NCBI GenBank assembly: GCA_012934845.2
Contig: WNNJ02002497.1
Span: 23,729 to 87,728 of the forward strand
DNA from: Pomphorhynchus laevis
Lineage: Eukaryota > Acanthocephala > Palaeacanthocephala > Echinorhynchida > Pomphorhynchidae
Length of the DNA: 64,000 nt
Direction of reading: 5' to 3'
Positions 22,289 to 33,964 of this stretch are shown one piece after another. Each line of letters begins with the position of its first letter. Position 1 is the first letter of the stretch. The notes beneath the pieces are model-generated. The model saw only the letters and a list, made by a program, of their open reading frames with translations, made no database searches and was not told the DNA's origin. The position numbers were made by a program, and so were the translations under genes.

Positions 22289-22530
22289 GAAAAAATTAAA
22301 AAATAAATATATTATAAAACTATATTTCTAAATTAAAAAAGTTCATAGTGGTTGTTTTAGAGATTAAAAAGTGCAAATAAGTATCATTATTTTCTTTTTA
22401 AGAAATTTGCAAACGGAGTGTATTGTTACAAAAACAAAATTCGATTCTGCTAGTAGTGTAACTGGTGATCGTTAACCGGTTAATGTACACTAATGAAGTA
22501 CATTAATGTGTGCATTAAGTACATTATTCA

Positions 22531-23240
22531 TCAATCATCCCCATAGTCCACAATCTCACTTTCTTAGGATTCCACTTCGATGATACCTTTCCCTTGAACC
22601 CTTCATCCGCGACAAGGTCCGCTCATCTAACTTAATTCTCCATGACATCCGCCGTATCCACCCTCTTATCGACTTCCGTTCTTGTATGTATCTTCTTTCA
22701 TTGCTTCTTTTCCCTAAAATCGATTACTGCCTTAGCCTTTTCGCCAATTCTCCAAAATCCATCATCCTACCTCTACGACGCATAATCAACTCCGCAGTTC
22801 GAGTGCTCCGACGTCTTCGTCGCTTCGACCACACATCCACATATTTTGCCCAACTCTCCTGGCCCACCATCCACATCCGCACACAACTCCGCCTTCTCGT
22901 AATTTTTCGTCTCATCGCTGTCGGCACCTTATTGTTCATCAACCTCCCTTTCTTAGACGACACTCGCTCCATCTCTCTATCACTGAGTTCCTGTAATTCT
23001 CTCCTACTCCACGTTCCTAATTTCTCCAACAACTATGTTCTCCGATCCTTCCTCGTCGGCGCCTTACTTGCCTGGAATCAACTCCCTCTCGATGTCCGCC
23101 GCGCTCCCTCCTTTATCACATTCAAACACCTCCTTCGTTCATACCTTCTCGACACATGATTTACAGTTTTGTTTTGTTGTGGTCGTGTAAGCGTGCGCTG
23201 GCACGCATTTGCCACGTTAAAATAAATCTTTTTTATAATT
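22531..23240 (+). mobile_element. LINE 3' fragment, plus strand
   Basis: Encodes the C-terminal end of a LINE ORF2: HNLTFLGFHFDDTFPLNPF (about 22550, interrupted), then KIDYCLSLFANSPKSIILPL, LRRLRRFDHTS, LPFLDDTRS and FLVGALLAWNQLPLDVRRAP, ending at 23159. It is 5'-truncated. The 3' UTR holds a hairpin (23191-23206) followed by ATTTGCCAC. The opposite-strand LINE at 23285-27590 is of the same family and points toward it. Confidence 0.75.
23191..23206 (+). repeat. LINE 3'-UTR stem-loop (GC version)
   Basis: GCGTGC-GCTG-GCACGC, a 6-bp stem preceded by GTAA and followed by ATTTGCCAC. The same structure with a compensated pair is present at 23311-23327. Confidence 0.8.
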
Positions 23241-23310
23241 ATAGATTTTCTAAATTGTAGAAAATCTTAACAATACAAATAATAATACATATTTATTTAA
23301 TGTGGCAAAT

Positions 23311-23327
23311 GCGTACAAGCTGTACGC
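23311..23327 (-). repeat. LINE 3'-UTR stem-loop (AT version)
   Basis: On the minus strand this reads GCGTAC-AGCTT-GTACGC, preceded by GTAA and followed by ATTTGCCAC. Relative to 23191-23206 the fifth pair is A-T in place of G-C. Confidence 0.8.
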
Positions 23328-23356
23328 TTACAAGTCCACAAACAAAAATGAAAAAG

Positions 23357-23854
23357 TCAAGCAGATAAATTGTTAAAATGGGATCGGATTTGTCGTTTGA
23401 AGCACAGCAGGGAAGTTGATTGGCGTATATGAATGGGCAGATGATTCCACGATAGAGGAGCAGCCACCAGGAATGAGCGGAGTCCAAAGGAGGTAAAGTA
23501 GTTTGGGACATGTAAAAGAAGGAAATTACGGGAACGCAGAGCACAGTACACAGAACGAGAATTGTCGAGAAAAGGAACGTTAAGAAATGAAGGGGTATGA
23601 AAAGTTACAAGGCGGAAAGCAACGATAAGACGAATTTGAACACGACAATAAATTGTAGGCAAATCGAGAGAAGCAAGATGGTAGGATGTATGATCAAAAC
23701 GACGAAGACGGAGGAGAATTCGGACAGCTGCGTTGACGATGCGTTGTAGGGGAAGAAGAGTGGATTTCGGTGAGTTGAAAAATAGACTAAGACAGTAATC
23801 AAGTCTTGAGAAAATGAGAGAAGATATGAGAGTCATACAAGGGAAATCGATCAA
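23357..23854 (-). pseudogene. LINE ORF2 C-terminal piece
   Basis: 165 residues collinear with the plus-strand fragment at 22686-23159: SRLDYCLSLFFNSPKSTLLP, LRLRRFDHTS, FLDNSRS and FLVAAPLSWNHLPIHIRQST. It is the C-terminal end of the 23285-27590 element, one frame off the RT piece at 23851-24825. Confidence 0.75.
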
Positions 23855-24825
23855 TCTAAGAATTTGAAAAGGTTGCGGAGAATCAAGGTAGATGAGCGTA
23901 ATTTATCTCTAACGAAAGGTTTAAGTGAAAGTCGGTTGTCGAAATGAAAGCCTAGGAAAACGAGATTATCAACGATAGGAAGAATTGTAGAATTAAATGA
24001 TACGGAGGGAGGTTCGAAGCTGAGGCGTCGAGGTAGGATCCACATAATTTTGGATTTATCAGGATTCAGAGAAAGGCGAAGGGAAGAAAGATGATTGGAA
24101 ATTGAGACAAGACAGTCCGAAGCGGAAACACTAAGATCGTGAATACGATAAACAGGTGCATGAGCATAGATGATAATGTCATCAGCATATTGCATAACAT
24201 GGAAGTTAAATTTATGAGAAATCGAAGACAAATCACCAAGAAGAAGAGAGAAAAGTATAGGGCCTAATACGGAGCCTTGTGGAACACCGGACGGAATGGA
24301 CGAAGGATGGGAGAGAGAACAGTTAGAATATACGCGAAATGTACGGTTTGATAGATATGAAGAAAACCATGATACAGTGGGTGAAGAGAAGCCATAATCA
24401 TGACGAAGGCGATGGAGAAGAATCGAGTGATCGACGATGTCAAAAGCAGACGATAGATCAAGAGAAACTATGACACTACATAATTTATGATCGCGCGATA
24501 TGAGTAAGTCGTTATAAACTTTAAGACATGCAATTTCGGTAGAGTAATTAGAGCGAAAAGCGGCTTGGAAGAGAGGAAATAAGTTAGAGGAATAGAGATA
24601 TGTATTAACTTGCTTAAGAACGAGACGCTCAAGGAGTTTAGAGAGGGTTGGGAGAAGTGAGATTGGACGGTACGAAGATGGTAGTGAGGAGTCGAGAGAT
24701 TGCTTTTTGATGAGAGGACGAACAGTGGCGCATTTCCAGATGGAAGGAAATGTACGGCTACGGATGGACGAGTTGAACAATGTGGTTAGGAAGGGTAAGA
24801 TAAATGAGCAGATATTTTTAAGCAA
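23851..24825 (-). pseudogene. LINE ORF2 reverse transcriptase piece
   Basis: 324 open residues with the core RT boxes of the 23285-27590 element, including QYADDIIIYAH, and the thumb start LRLSLNPDKSKIMWI. The catalytic residues seem to be present. Only flanking frame changes break the ORF. Confidence 0.8.
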
Positions 24826-25474
24826 GTGAGTGGGAATTGGGTCAGAAGGAGAGGTTTTATTAGGTAAGGACAGCAGAACCGAAGAAACTTCATCAGACTA
24901 AACGGGAAGAAGGTGGAATAGTTCTGGGAGGGAAGTATTTAAAGATAAGAGTGGGTACAAGGGGGCTATGGGCAGTAGGAAAAGTAAATTAGATAGCTTA
25001 GTTTGTAGATAAGAAGAAAATTCATCAGGATTTATATTACAAGGGGTATATGATCGTGAAAGAATTGAGTTTAAGATTTTCCAATGAGATTTACAATTGG
25101 AAGATGACTCGAGTTGATTTCGCCAAAATAGAGTACGTTTAGTACGTATAAGAATGAGATGTGAACGGCGTTGAGAAAAGTAGGAATCACGAAGATTTGG
25201 AGGGAGTGAGTTGGGTGAACGTTTAAGAAAGCGTTTATACATACGAAAAGAGTGACGGAGTCGACGCTTAGAAAGACTACATTCAGAATCGAACCAGGGA
25301 GCATGGCGCAAGCGCTGGGAACGTCGAAGTCGACTAGGCAGAAGGTTATTGAGGATCGACGTAAGTTCAGAATCAAACAGAATGCAGAGATCATCGGGAG
25401 AGATAGTTAAGAGGAAGTGTAAAGAGTGAAGAATTGAGTAAGGCTGTGCAGAGAACAGGGATATCAAGAAGCTT

Positions 25475-26257
25475 CTAGGGTCGACTTGGTGTAGATAAAG
25501 ATAAAGGCGGAGAAGGAGGATGGGGACGAGTAAGAGTAAGAGTGACAAGGAAATGATCGGACAAACCAGGATCAGTAATTGACAAGGAGGTATAGTCATT
25601 GAAGCAGTTAGGAACAGCAATGATGTCGAGAGCATCGCCGAGAATATGAGTTGGGCTTGTTGAAAGTAATTTATAGCTAAAATCAGAAAAAAGATTAGTT
25701 AAAGTGATAGAGTCAGAGTCAGACTGGCGATCAAGACGAATGTTAAAGTCACCGAGAACAAAAGAAGGAGTATAAGACAATGAACAGTGAGACATTAGAT
25801 CTGCAAGGTCGTTAAAGAAGATACGTGATGGGGCAACTGAACCTGGACGGTATACAATCACAAGTTCCAGAGGGAAAGGCGTTGATAATCTGCATATGAG
25901 TAATTCGAACGAAGTGTAACGGATGTTAACGTTGATTTTACGTAAAGACATTGGGTGACGAGCAATGGCAACAATACCGCCATGGTTAGACGCAGTAGAT
26001 GTATGAGATGTAATTTGACGAGCTGATTCAACTAGAGAACAACTAGAGCGACATAGACGACGAATAGCAAGATCGTCGGAGTCAGAGTGCCAGGATTCGG
26101 TAATGCAGAGAATATCGATAGATAATTGATCGAAGATATCGAGAAGCATATCAGCTTTATGAAGAATGGAGCGAGTATTGAATAGACTAAGACGAAAAGT
26201 ATGCTTAGGAGCGAGATCGACTAGCGAAGAAGACAAGGGGGAGAGATGGGACGCCAT
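25475..26257 (-). pseudogene. LINE ORF2 APE endonuclease piece
   Basis: 260 residues with the APE fold motifs N-TRS, CITESW, VLGDFN and GLSDHFLV. The linker to RT continues in another frame at 24898-25635 (RSQRLRHAPWFDSECSLSKR). Confidence 0.78.
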
Positions 26258-26279
26258 CGAATTTTTGGCCTTGTGTGAA

Positions 26280-27550
26280 GAACGTGAAAATTTCCGTTGA
26301 TTTTACGTATAGATAAGGATGACTCGCCGTTTGTTTCACGGCGATGTTTTTCAATGAGAGCTAAATTGAGCTGGGCAATATCAGAAGGGGAGCGGTCAGG
26401 AAAGATACGACAAGTAGATGAAGTGGTAAGAAGTTTAAAACGTTGGGAGAGTACCGAAGAGGCATGTGAACTATGTCGGAAAACGATTTTTAAGAGTGGA
26501 GGACTGAGATGATTGGATTTAGTGGATTTGTTTAAACGAATAAAGGATACAGGAGCGATATTATTGAAGAGTGATAAGTTATCATCAGGAAGAATGGTTG
26601 CTAGGATAGACCTGAAAGCAGATACATCATCATCGAGGCGAGATTGTGGAGAAGCAGATTCGGAAAGCTCTAAGTTTGATATGATTATACAGCGATCGCG
26701 CGAAGGAAACGATTTCGTGGAAGTGGTGGACGGACACAGTTGGTAGGAGTCGAGGTAGATGAGCAGATAGAAGTGGAAATGACAGGGGTGCTTGATAAAG
26801 TATTAATATTGGTTGGAGCAAGTGTAACAGGAGCGGGGTGTTTAATCGGTTGATCAGATATGTGACTGGATATGATTTTAAATGAAGGATGTAAATTATT
26901 TGGAAGTGATACGAGGGAGGTAGAGTAAGGAGAATTAAGATAGGTTGGGGCATGAGTGACAGGAATGGAGTGTTGAATCAGTTGATCGGAAATGTTACTG
27001 GAAATGATTTTGATGGAAGGGTGTAAATTATTGAGAGGTGATACAGGGGAGGTCGAGTAAGGAGTACGTGAGGAGAATAAAGAAGTTTGAGATTTATTTA
27101 GATTGGGGGAGGAATAGGAAAGAGGAGGTACGAGATGAAAAGCTTTACCGTTAGCATTGTTAGAATGAGAAAAATTAATGGAAGTTTGGTACGTAGTTGA
27201 ACGAGGAGTGTGTGAGAGAGTAGGTTCAATAATGGGATTATATGATGCAAAGTCAGGTGTTGATGCGAGGGAAACATCTAAAACAGCATTGGTCTGAGTG
27301 GTCGTGTGTGATACAGGAGTAGATGAGCAGGATAAATGTAGTAGTCGTACTGATGTACAAAAATCGCAAGTGAAATGTTTACGTTTATACACCGAGTGGC
27401 CGAATATTTTAACACGAACAAGTGTTCATACATCGCAATCTTTGGAATCGCATCCAACTTCAAAGCTGATATAACCATCATTGCATTCCGGTGTGGAAGA
27501 TTCTTGATCAGGAACAGGGATCTGAGATCGCGCTTTTTTAGGCATGACCT
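26280..27550 (-). pseudogene. LINE ORF1 region
   Basis: The best reading is 26685-27392 (235 residues), rich in Ser/Thr/Pro with repeated NNLHPS.KIISS.ISDQ phrases, i.e. an internal degenerate repeat of roughly 150 bp seen at about 26830-26900 and 26980-27040. An N-terminal part in another frame is at 27278-27481. Assigned only from its position upstream of ORF2. Confidence 0.5.
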
Positions 27551-27590
27551 TTTATCGATAGATTGAACTCAATCCGCGAGCGTAGCGAAC

Positions 27591-27650
27591 GGAACTGACA
27601 TGAATAATCTGGAACTGACAGGAATAATCTGGAACTGACAGGAATAATCT
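27591..27650. repeat. 20-bp tandem repeat, three copies
   Basis: GGAACTGACAGGAATAATCT three times (the first unit has one change), at the 5' border of the minus-strand LINE 23285-27590. Confidence 0.9.
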
Positions 27651-27654
27651 GGAA

Positions 27655-27684
27655 TGTATTTACTTTAGATCTCAAACTTTTTTA
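27655..27684. repeat. 30-bp sequence shared with 21673-21702
   Basis: Identical to the segment beyond the 5' end of the CR1-like LINE. See 21673-21702. Confidence 0.8.
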
Positions 27685-27989
27685 TCATTATGTAGATATA
27701 GTTTGATTTTGAAAACCAAATAGAACAATTATCGCTGATTAGTTTGAGTTCGCCGGTACTTGGGATTTGGAATGAATTGGCTACAACGGTTTTAGTTGCT
27801 GAAAATTTTATTGTAAGTAACTTTAATCAACAACTTTTATCAAGTATAAAATATTTTTTATGAATTTTTTATAAAATATTTTTTCTTAAGAATAAAATAT
27901 TTTTTAATTTATAGTGCATTTACACTAAAGGTAAAAATAAATTCCGTAACGCAAATGCTACGAAATGTGTACTGTTAGAAGTTCTAAAT

Positions 27990-30198
27990 GTGTACAGTGG
28001 GATTAGTGATGCTTGTGTTGCCATCCCAGGCTTCTCATTATTTAGAACAGACGGACATGATAAATGTAGAGGTGGTGGAGTTGCCTTTTACGTCGCTAAC
28101 AGAATTATCGTAAGGAACTCCATGTCATATTGCGTCGGACGAATGGAGTTACTTTATTTAATGATAGAATCAGGTGACATCACCATGCCCATTTGTGTAT
28201 GCTATCGCGCTCGATGCTCATCTTGCTTATCACCAAGTTTAATTGAGTATCTTACTGATCTCACAAAGTCGTCCAATTTTATCCTTCTTAAAGACTTCAA
28301 TATTCCTAATATAACAGGGAATACCCCATTCGAATGTCATCAAGGTGGATGCCATTTGGATACCGAATTATGGAACTTTCTCGTTGATGATCTATCTCTT
28401 ATACAACACGTAACCCAGGCAACCAGGTTTATGGGACATAGTTCTTCCTTGCTAGATTTAGTTTTTAGTAAATCTCTACTAGATGTCCATGAAATTCAAT
28501 ATGATCCTCCCATAGGTCTTAGTGACCATCTTGTCATTAAGTTTACTTCTAGTGCTCTTGTCCATGTATCCCCTGCCGAAACTAAACATCTGAAACGTAA
28601 CTGGTACAACGTGGGTATTGATTTATTACGTACGCTCGCAATTAGAACGGGTCTTCACAAAAGTGACATTACCCATGTCAGTGATTGGGATACGTTATCA
28701 GCTTCCCTCAAATATATCACAGACTGCGTCGCTCCATTGAAACCCTTACAAAACCTTGCTAAACGCAAGCCTGCTTGGTTTGACGATGAGTTAGTGGGAC
28801 TTTTAAGAAAACGGAATAAACTCTTTAAATCATCTCTGAATAATCAGGCACTTCGGTTAGAATATCTACAGTATCGTCGTCGCTTTAAATACAAGAAATT
28901 GTCGAAGAGGCAAAAACATGAATCGAAAATCCTGGTATTATATAAAGTTCCTCCCAAGCCGTTCTGGAGCTATGTAAATAAAAGTAGGAAAAGTTATTTC
29001 ATCAATTTCCCTTTTGACCCATGACGGTAAGATTGCGAGAGATCCTGATGAAGTTGTGAGTATGTTGGCAGAGGACTTTGATCTTATTTGTCCCACTCCA
29101 ATTAAAGATTTTCGTCCAGTGCAAATTCCTGAGACATTCGTCTCCCATATGCCATTAATTTCTCCAGCAGAGGTATCACGGGAATTGCGTAAATTATCTT
29201 GTTACACGTCGGCTGGGCCGGACGACATTCATCCTTTTATTCTTCAAAAACTGCATGACCTGCTAGCATTCCAATTATCAGAGATGTTTAACATGTCTCT
29301 ATGTACATCATACATCCCTGATCAGTGGAAGCGATCTCACATTACTCCTATATACAAAAAATGGAACAGAGAAGACCCGTCCAATTATCGTCCTGCAAGT
29401 CTGACAAGCGTTGTATGTAAATGCCTTGAAAGGTTCGTGCATAAATACATAACTTCTCATATGGATAGATTTAAACTTCTGCACCCTTCTCAACATGGAT
29501 TTCGAACTGGTCGATCATGCCTTAGTAATTTAATTATGGCTCGTGAAAATTGGGCAGATGTAGTAGCGGATGGGTGTGGGGTCGATGTAATTTTTATCGA
29601 TTTTAGCCGGGCGTTTGACCGAGTACCACATGATCATTTGCTAGTCGTTTTGGCTAAATACGGTATAGATCCCCATGTAGTTCGTTGGATTAGTTCGTTC
29701 TTGAAGGGTCGGTCATATTAAGTGAGGCTAGGCAGTAGTGTTTCTTCACAACGTCATGTTTGTGCCGGAGTGCCTCAAGGTACTGTTCTCGGCCCTATAC
29801 TGTTTAACATTTTCCTTCAGGATCTGTTATTAAGACTGAGATGCAAAATCCTAGCGTTTGCGGATGACCTCAAGTTATGGCGGTGCATTCAATCGTATCA
29901 TGACTCTTTTCTGCTCCAGGAAGATTTAGATAATATTGTTATGTGGAGTAATGAGACAAAACTTATGTTAAATATATCAAAGTGCTGCCACATGCACTTA
30001 GGACATAAGAAATTTCCTTCCAGATATAAATTAGGTTCCGAGACAATTACGCAGGTACAATGCACAAGAGATTTGGGAATACTTGTGCACGAGTCATTGA
30101 AGAGTCGTCCAAACACGGACAGAATCATCCAAACAACCAGGAAACTTAGCTATGTGGATACATGTCTGCTTGTTAGAGCTTTAGTGATGTTTTATTAA
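27990..30198 (+). pseudogene. CR1/Jockey-like LINE, broken
   Basis: Endonuclease (27990-29024): ACVAIPGFSLFRTDG, CRGGGVAFYVANR, SSLLDLVFS and GLSDHLVIKF, followed by RKPAWFDDELVGLLRKRNKL. RT (29014-30198): YTSAGPDDIHPFIL, WKRSHITPIYKKWNREDPSN, QHGFRTGRSCLSNLI, IFIDFSRAFDRVPHDHL (box A), GVPQGTVLGPILFNIFLQDL and ILAFADDLKLW. It is truncated at both ends, and broken by a frame change near 29010 and an in-frame TAA at about 29719. Confidence 0.8.
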
Positions 30199-30816
30199 GA
30201 AATGAAATGTAAAACTAATCGAAATACTGAATTTTCATTGTTATCCAATATTTTTATTATTTGAACAAACAAAACATTTTGAATGTAATTGTACTAGTAA
30301 CATTATTGAATATCTCTTTAAATTATTAAAGAGATATTAAATCATATCACATTATTAAATCATCTCAAACATTATTGAATATATTTGGTCTTATACAATT
30401 TAGGAGAAACCGTATGTACCTTTAGCTTTGATGACCACTTAGCATCTACAACCAGTTCGAGAGAATACGCCGTTCGCTTAAATTTGTCGATAAAGCGACG
30501 CATCTACTTTACATTGTGTGTATCTAGTGCAGAAAGACTTTTGGTATAAATTAGTACAAAATAACCAGTCAGATAGTAATGTTAGATGTTTCGACATCGT
30601 ACATTGATATGGTCTGACATGGCTTAAATGTATTTGAATCATCATATCTTGAAAATATATTAAATCAAATGTTTTAAATGTACTTTTCAATACTCCTTAC
30701 ATCTCATTGACATTTTTTCAAAAAAGTGACGGAGTGTTTAAGTCATTTTCGATCTAAACTTTCGGCTCGTCAACATAAGTAAAGGAAACTGGTAGTTAAA
30801 CCTGATTAACAAGTCC

Positions 30817-30855
30817 CTCAGCGGGACTTTAACAGGTAATTAAAGTCTCGCTGAG
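30817..30855. repeat. 16-bp inverted repeat
   Basis: CTCAGCGGGACTTTAA (30817-30832) pairs with TTAAAGTCTCGCTGAG (30840-30855) with one G:T mismatch, around a 7-nt loop. Confidence 0.8.
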
Positions 30856-31178
30856 TGTCACATTTAAGGATGATACGTGATCGCATATCATACTCTTTAT
30901 TTGGATATGCATACAATTGGAATCTGTATTGATACAGTTAGAATCATTAATGAGAATCTTGTGTTCAGTCGATGCTCATGTTCGGGGTCATTGCTATGTT
31001 AAAATGGTGTTATTAGAGATATATACGGATCTTAAATTTTTCAAGTAACCAATATATGTAAAAGCGTGGATGAATTTTAGAATGGGACCCAAGCACTAGG
31101 ATATATTTGATAAAAAAATATATGTAAAATTTGGAAGGTTGTTTCTCTAAATGCATTTTACCTTAAAAGCTTCAGTAA

Positions 31179-31470
31179 TTATTATTATGTAGACAACGTT
31201 ACGAGCATAGCTCAGAGTGGCTGATAAATTGTATCTGAAATAGAACTCTGGTTGGTCGACAGGATCGCGATGTATGGAGCAGTTTGGTTCGTGCACTGCC
31301 TCTACGACTCGACACCCGGACCAGTGGTTGACAAGAAAAAAATTTCATTTGTTTTTTTTTCTTCAAGAAATTGTTGTTATTATCAAACTAGTCATTTATA
31401 GTTTGCTTTCTAATTTTAAGTTATTATTATGTAGACAACGTTACGAGCATTGCTCAGAGTTGCTGATAAA
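31179..31470. repeat. 50-bp direct repeats, 242 bp apart
   Basis: 31179-31228 and 31421-31470 share ATGTAGACAACGTTACGAGC and flanking bases with two differences. They enclose about 190 bp with a GC-rich core (31226-31330). No RT motif was seen between them. Confidence 0.8.
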
Positions 31471-32068
31471 CTGATAGTCAAAATAAAAGAAAAAGAGAAA
31501 AATAAAAACAAATCAGTCAACAATTTAAAATAATCTGTCGTTTAAATTAGCTCACGAGTCGCCGCACTTATAATTACTTAAACGATTCCGTGAATTTATT
31601 ATTCGTTGTCCAAATTGAATTGTCCTAGAATTTACTATTCGTTGGCGACTAAGATAAAACGAGTGACCTCGCAAATCACGAGTTGATCGAGCTTAATTTT
31701 ATTTAAAATTTACTGAAATTATAAAAATAGTAAAAAATTCGAAATTAGCATTTAAAGGATAGATGCTAAGAGCTATTGCATAAGATAGAAAGATGCTTTT
31801 TGTATTATTATTGGTAAGCATCATATGCATTTTATATCTTAACAACTGCTATTTGAACGACAAATAATTTTTAGTTTCTACTAAAATTATTATTATTTCT
31901 AAAACTTGTGATGTTTTTATCTTAAGGTTGATAATAAAGTGTTGAAGTACATACTAAAATATTGAGGTTCTATAAACGTCATTTAATATATTTTATTTTA
32001 ATAATTTAAATTTAATTATTTATTATTATATCTGGATACAAGTGCAAATAAGGAATTATAAGGAATCT

Positions 32069-32351
32069 TCTTCTTTTTATTCGGCGTTTGTTCCGCTTCT
32101 TTACGGAGTCCGTTTTTTCACTGTCACCCCAATGGGCCTTATTGATGGTTGATGTTCGTTTGCACGAAGAACGCCGCCATACCATCGTAGTCGCGTATTC
32201 GCGAAGTTCATTGATACACCATTTCGTACTGTTGATGCGACGGTTTTGTTTTACGACTTGCTTGTCACGAAGTCTATCGTCAACCCTCTTCCTTTCTCAG
32301 CACGGGCTTGGGACCGGCCATGGCAGAATGACAAGTTCAAACAAGGAATAA
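32069..32351. other. GC-rich unassigned repeat-like island
   Basis: Markedly GC-richer than its surroundings. An 87-residue plus-strand ORF (32088-32351) is low-complexity and matches nothing I recognise. The minus strand has atggccggtcccaagcccgt, which looks like a retroelement 3'-UTR segment. This is a guess. Confidence 0.3.
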
Positions 32352-33081
32352 TAAATACGTTTGCGTAATATTTAACACTCATTTTAAGTTGAAATTAATA
32401 TACATGGTGAGCCGTAATCAATGGTAAGGTAGGGTAAGTGGTATTTTAAGGTATTTAGAGTATTTATCACGAAAACTAATTTTTAATTTTTTACCTAAAA
32501 TTATATATTTTTTTAATTTTAACATTGTGAATATAGATGCTTTTCATTCAAACATTTAATAATTTCGTGGTGAACTACTTACTTAAATATTAAGGTTTTA
32601 TAAACTTTATTTAAAAGATATTTAAATTGTAATACTTAAAATTTAATTATTTTTTTTTAATTTCATCAAGTTTTTTTGGATGCAAGAACAAAATATGGAA
32701 ACAATATGTGTTCATAATATTAAACATCTAATCTAATTCTACACACTATAAGATTAAATTAATGTACATGGTAAGTCGTAAACAATGAGTCGGGAAATAG
32801 GGTAAATGGCTTAGACAACCTTTGTAAGGTTGAGTTAATATTTTCGGACTGATTTAGCTGATGTAGCTTATAATAGTTAACTGGATATTTTCGGTTTGTC
32901 ACTTCAAAGTTTTCTGGAAATATTTATTACAGTTTATACTAGAAAATTTTACTCTAAAAATATTAGGCTGGGTAAACCTATTTTATTATAAGAATTTTTT
33001 TAGCAAAAAATCATGATGTCATATGTTCGTCAATTGATTAACTCTATTAATTGGAATTATTATAACAAACAAGCAAATGAG

Positions 33082-33645
33082 CTACAAGCTCGTGTCGCTT
33101 ACAAAGCATGATAAAATAAAAATAAAAAACCAACAAAAAATGCAATCAAATAGTAGTCGCAAATTCCTTCTTTCGGCTTCGATGGCTTTCTTGATAGCAT
33201 CACTAGATATACTACTAGAGATATCAAGGCACTTTAGTGCATTCCATACGTTAATTACTCTGGTTACAAATCGATGGTGAAGAGGAATTCTTGTAGTTGG
33301 CTTTATTAATTTCCACACATGCCCACGAGTTTCTCGTCTATCATTGACGGATAAAAAGCTAGACAGACCACCAAAGCCATCGAAAACAATTTTGACTGCA
33401 GTTGATAAATCAATGGCCGATCTGCGATATTTTAATGTGCCGACACGTAGAGATGTCAAACGTTCAGCATATCTCAAATTGGAGAAATTCGGAATCATTC
33501 GTGACCCTTTACGTAACAAGTTCTCAATATCACGGGATTCCCTTAAAGTCTGTGGATAAGTTCCAACTAACGAAATCAATGTATAAGCATTTATGCATCC
33601 ATCAGTACAAAGAAATGATAAATCTTTTATCATAAATGAGATCAT
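33082..33645 (-). pseudogene. LINE ORF2 3'-end fragment
   Basis: 187 residues. RKGSRMIPNFSNLRYAERLT, LKYRRSAIDLS, RGHVWKLIKPTTRIPLHHRF and FVTRVINVWNALKCLDISSS match the post-RT C-terminal region of CR1/Jockey-type LINEs. It is 5'-truncated, with no RT core present. Confidence 0.68.
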
Positions 33646-33964
33646 CTTTGCACCTATGCAAATTTACAATTTTACATTGTTCGAAATAAGTTTACTAAGT
33701 ACGTTAACTGAGCATTTTCGGTTTGGCACTTCCAAGCTTTTAAAATATCACATTTTGCGTTATTTTAAGGTATGTATCTAGCGTAGAAAAATTAGACTAG
33801 GGAAACTTATTTTAGTATTAGAATAACTTATAATTGAACTTATTTTAATTTTTAACAAAAATTTTAATGATGTCATAACTTCGCAAATATAGAGTTAAGG
33901 ATGTACGGGAAAGGTTAAATCACGTAAATATAAGAAAATGTAGCTAAAGTTATTATCGTTCTTA

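Larger units (their letters stand above)
23285..27590 (-). mobile_element. LINE with ORF1 and APE/RT ORF2, broken
   Basis: ORF2 pieces run from 26257 down to 23357. Endonuclease: FNTRSILHKADMLLDIFDQL, CITESWHSDSDD, VLGDFNIRLDRQ and DPGLSDHFLV. RT: IRPL/WKCATVRPLIKKQ, SYRPISLLPTLSKLLERL, SLDLSSAFDIVDHSILLHRL (box A), GVPQGSVLGPILFSLLLGDL (box B) and MQYADDIIIYAH. C-terminus: RLDYCLSLFFNSPKS. Three frame changes (about 25500-25635, 24830-24900 and 23851) break it. ORF1 (about 26280-27550) is Ser/Thr-rich with a short Cys motif (HFTCDFCTSVRLLHLSC). Confidence 0.78.
30199..33080. other. AT-rich intergenic stretch
   Basis: No gene found. It holds an inverted repeat (30817-30855), a 50-bp direct repeat pair (31179-31470) and a GC-richer island at about 32070-32350. 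Confidence 0.5.

Noticed and set aside
31240-31330. Possible tRNA or tRNA-derived SINE head (ggttcgtgc resembles a B box)
   Set aside because: No matching A box at the right distance and no cloverleaf.
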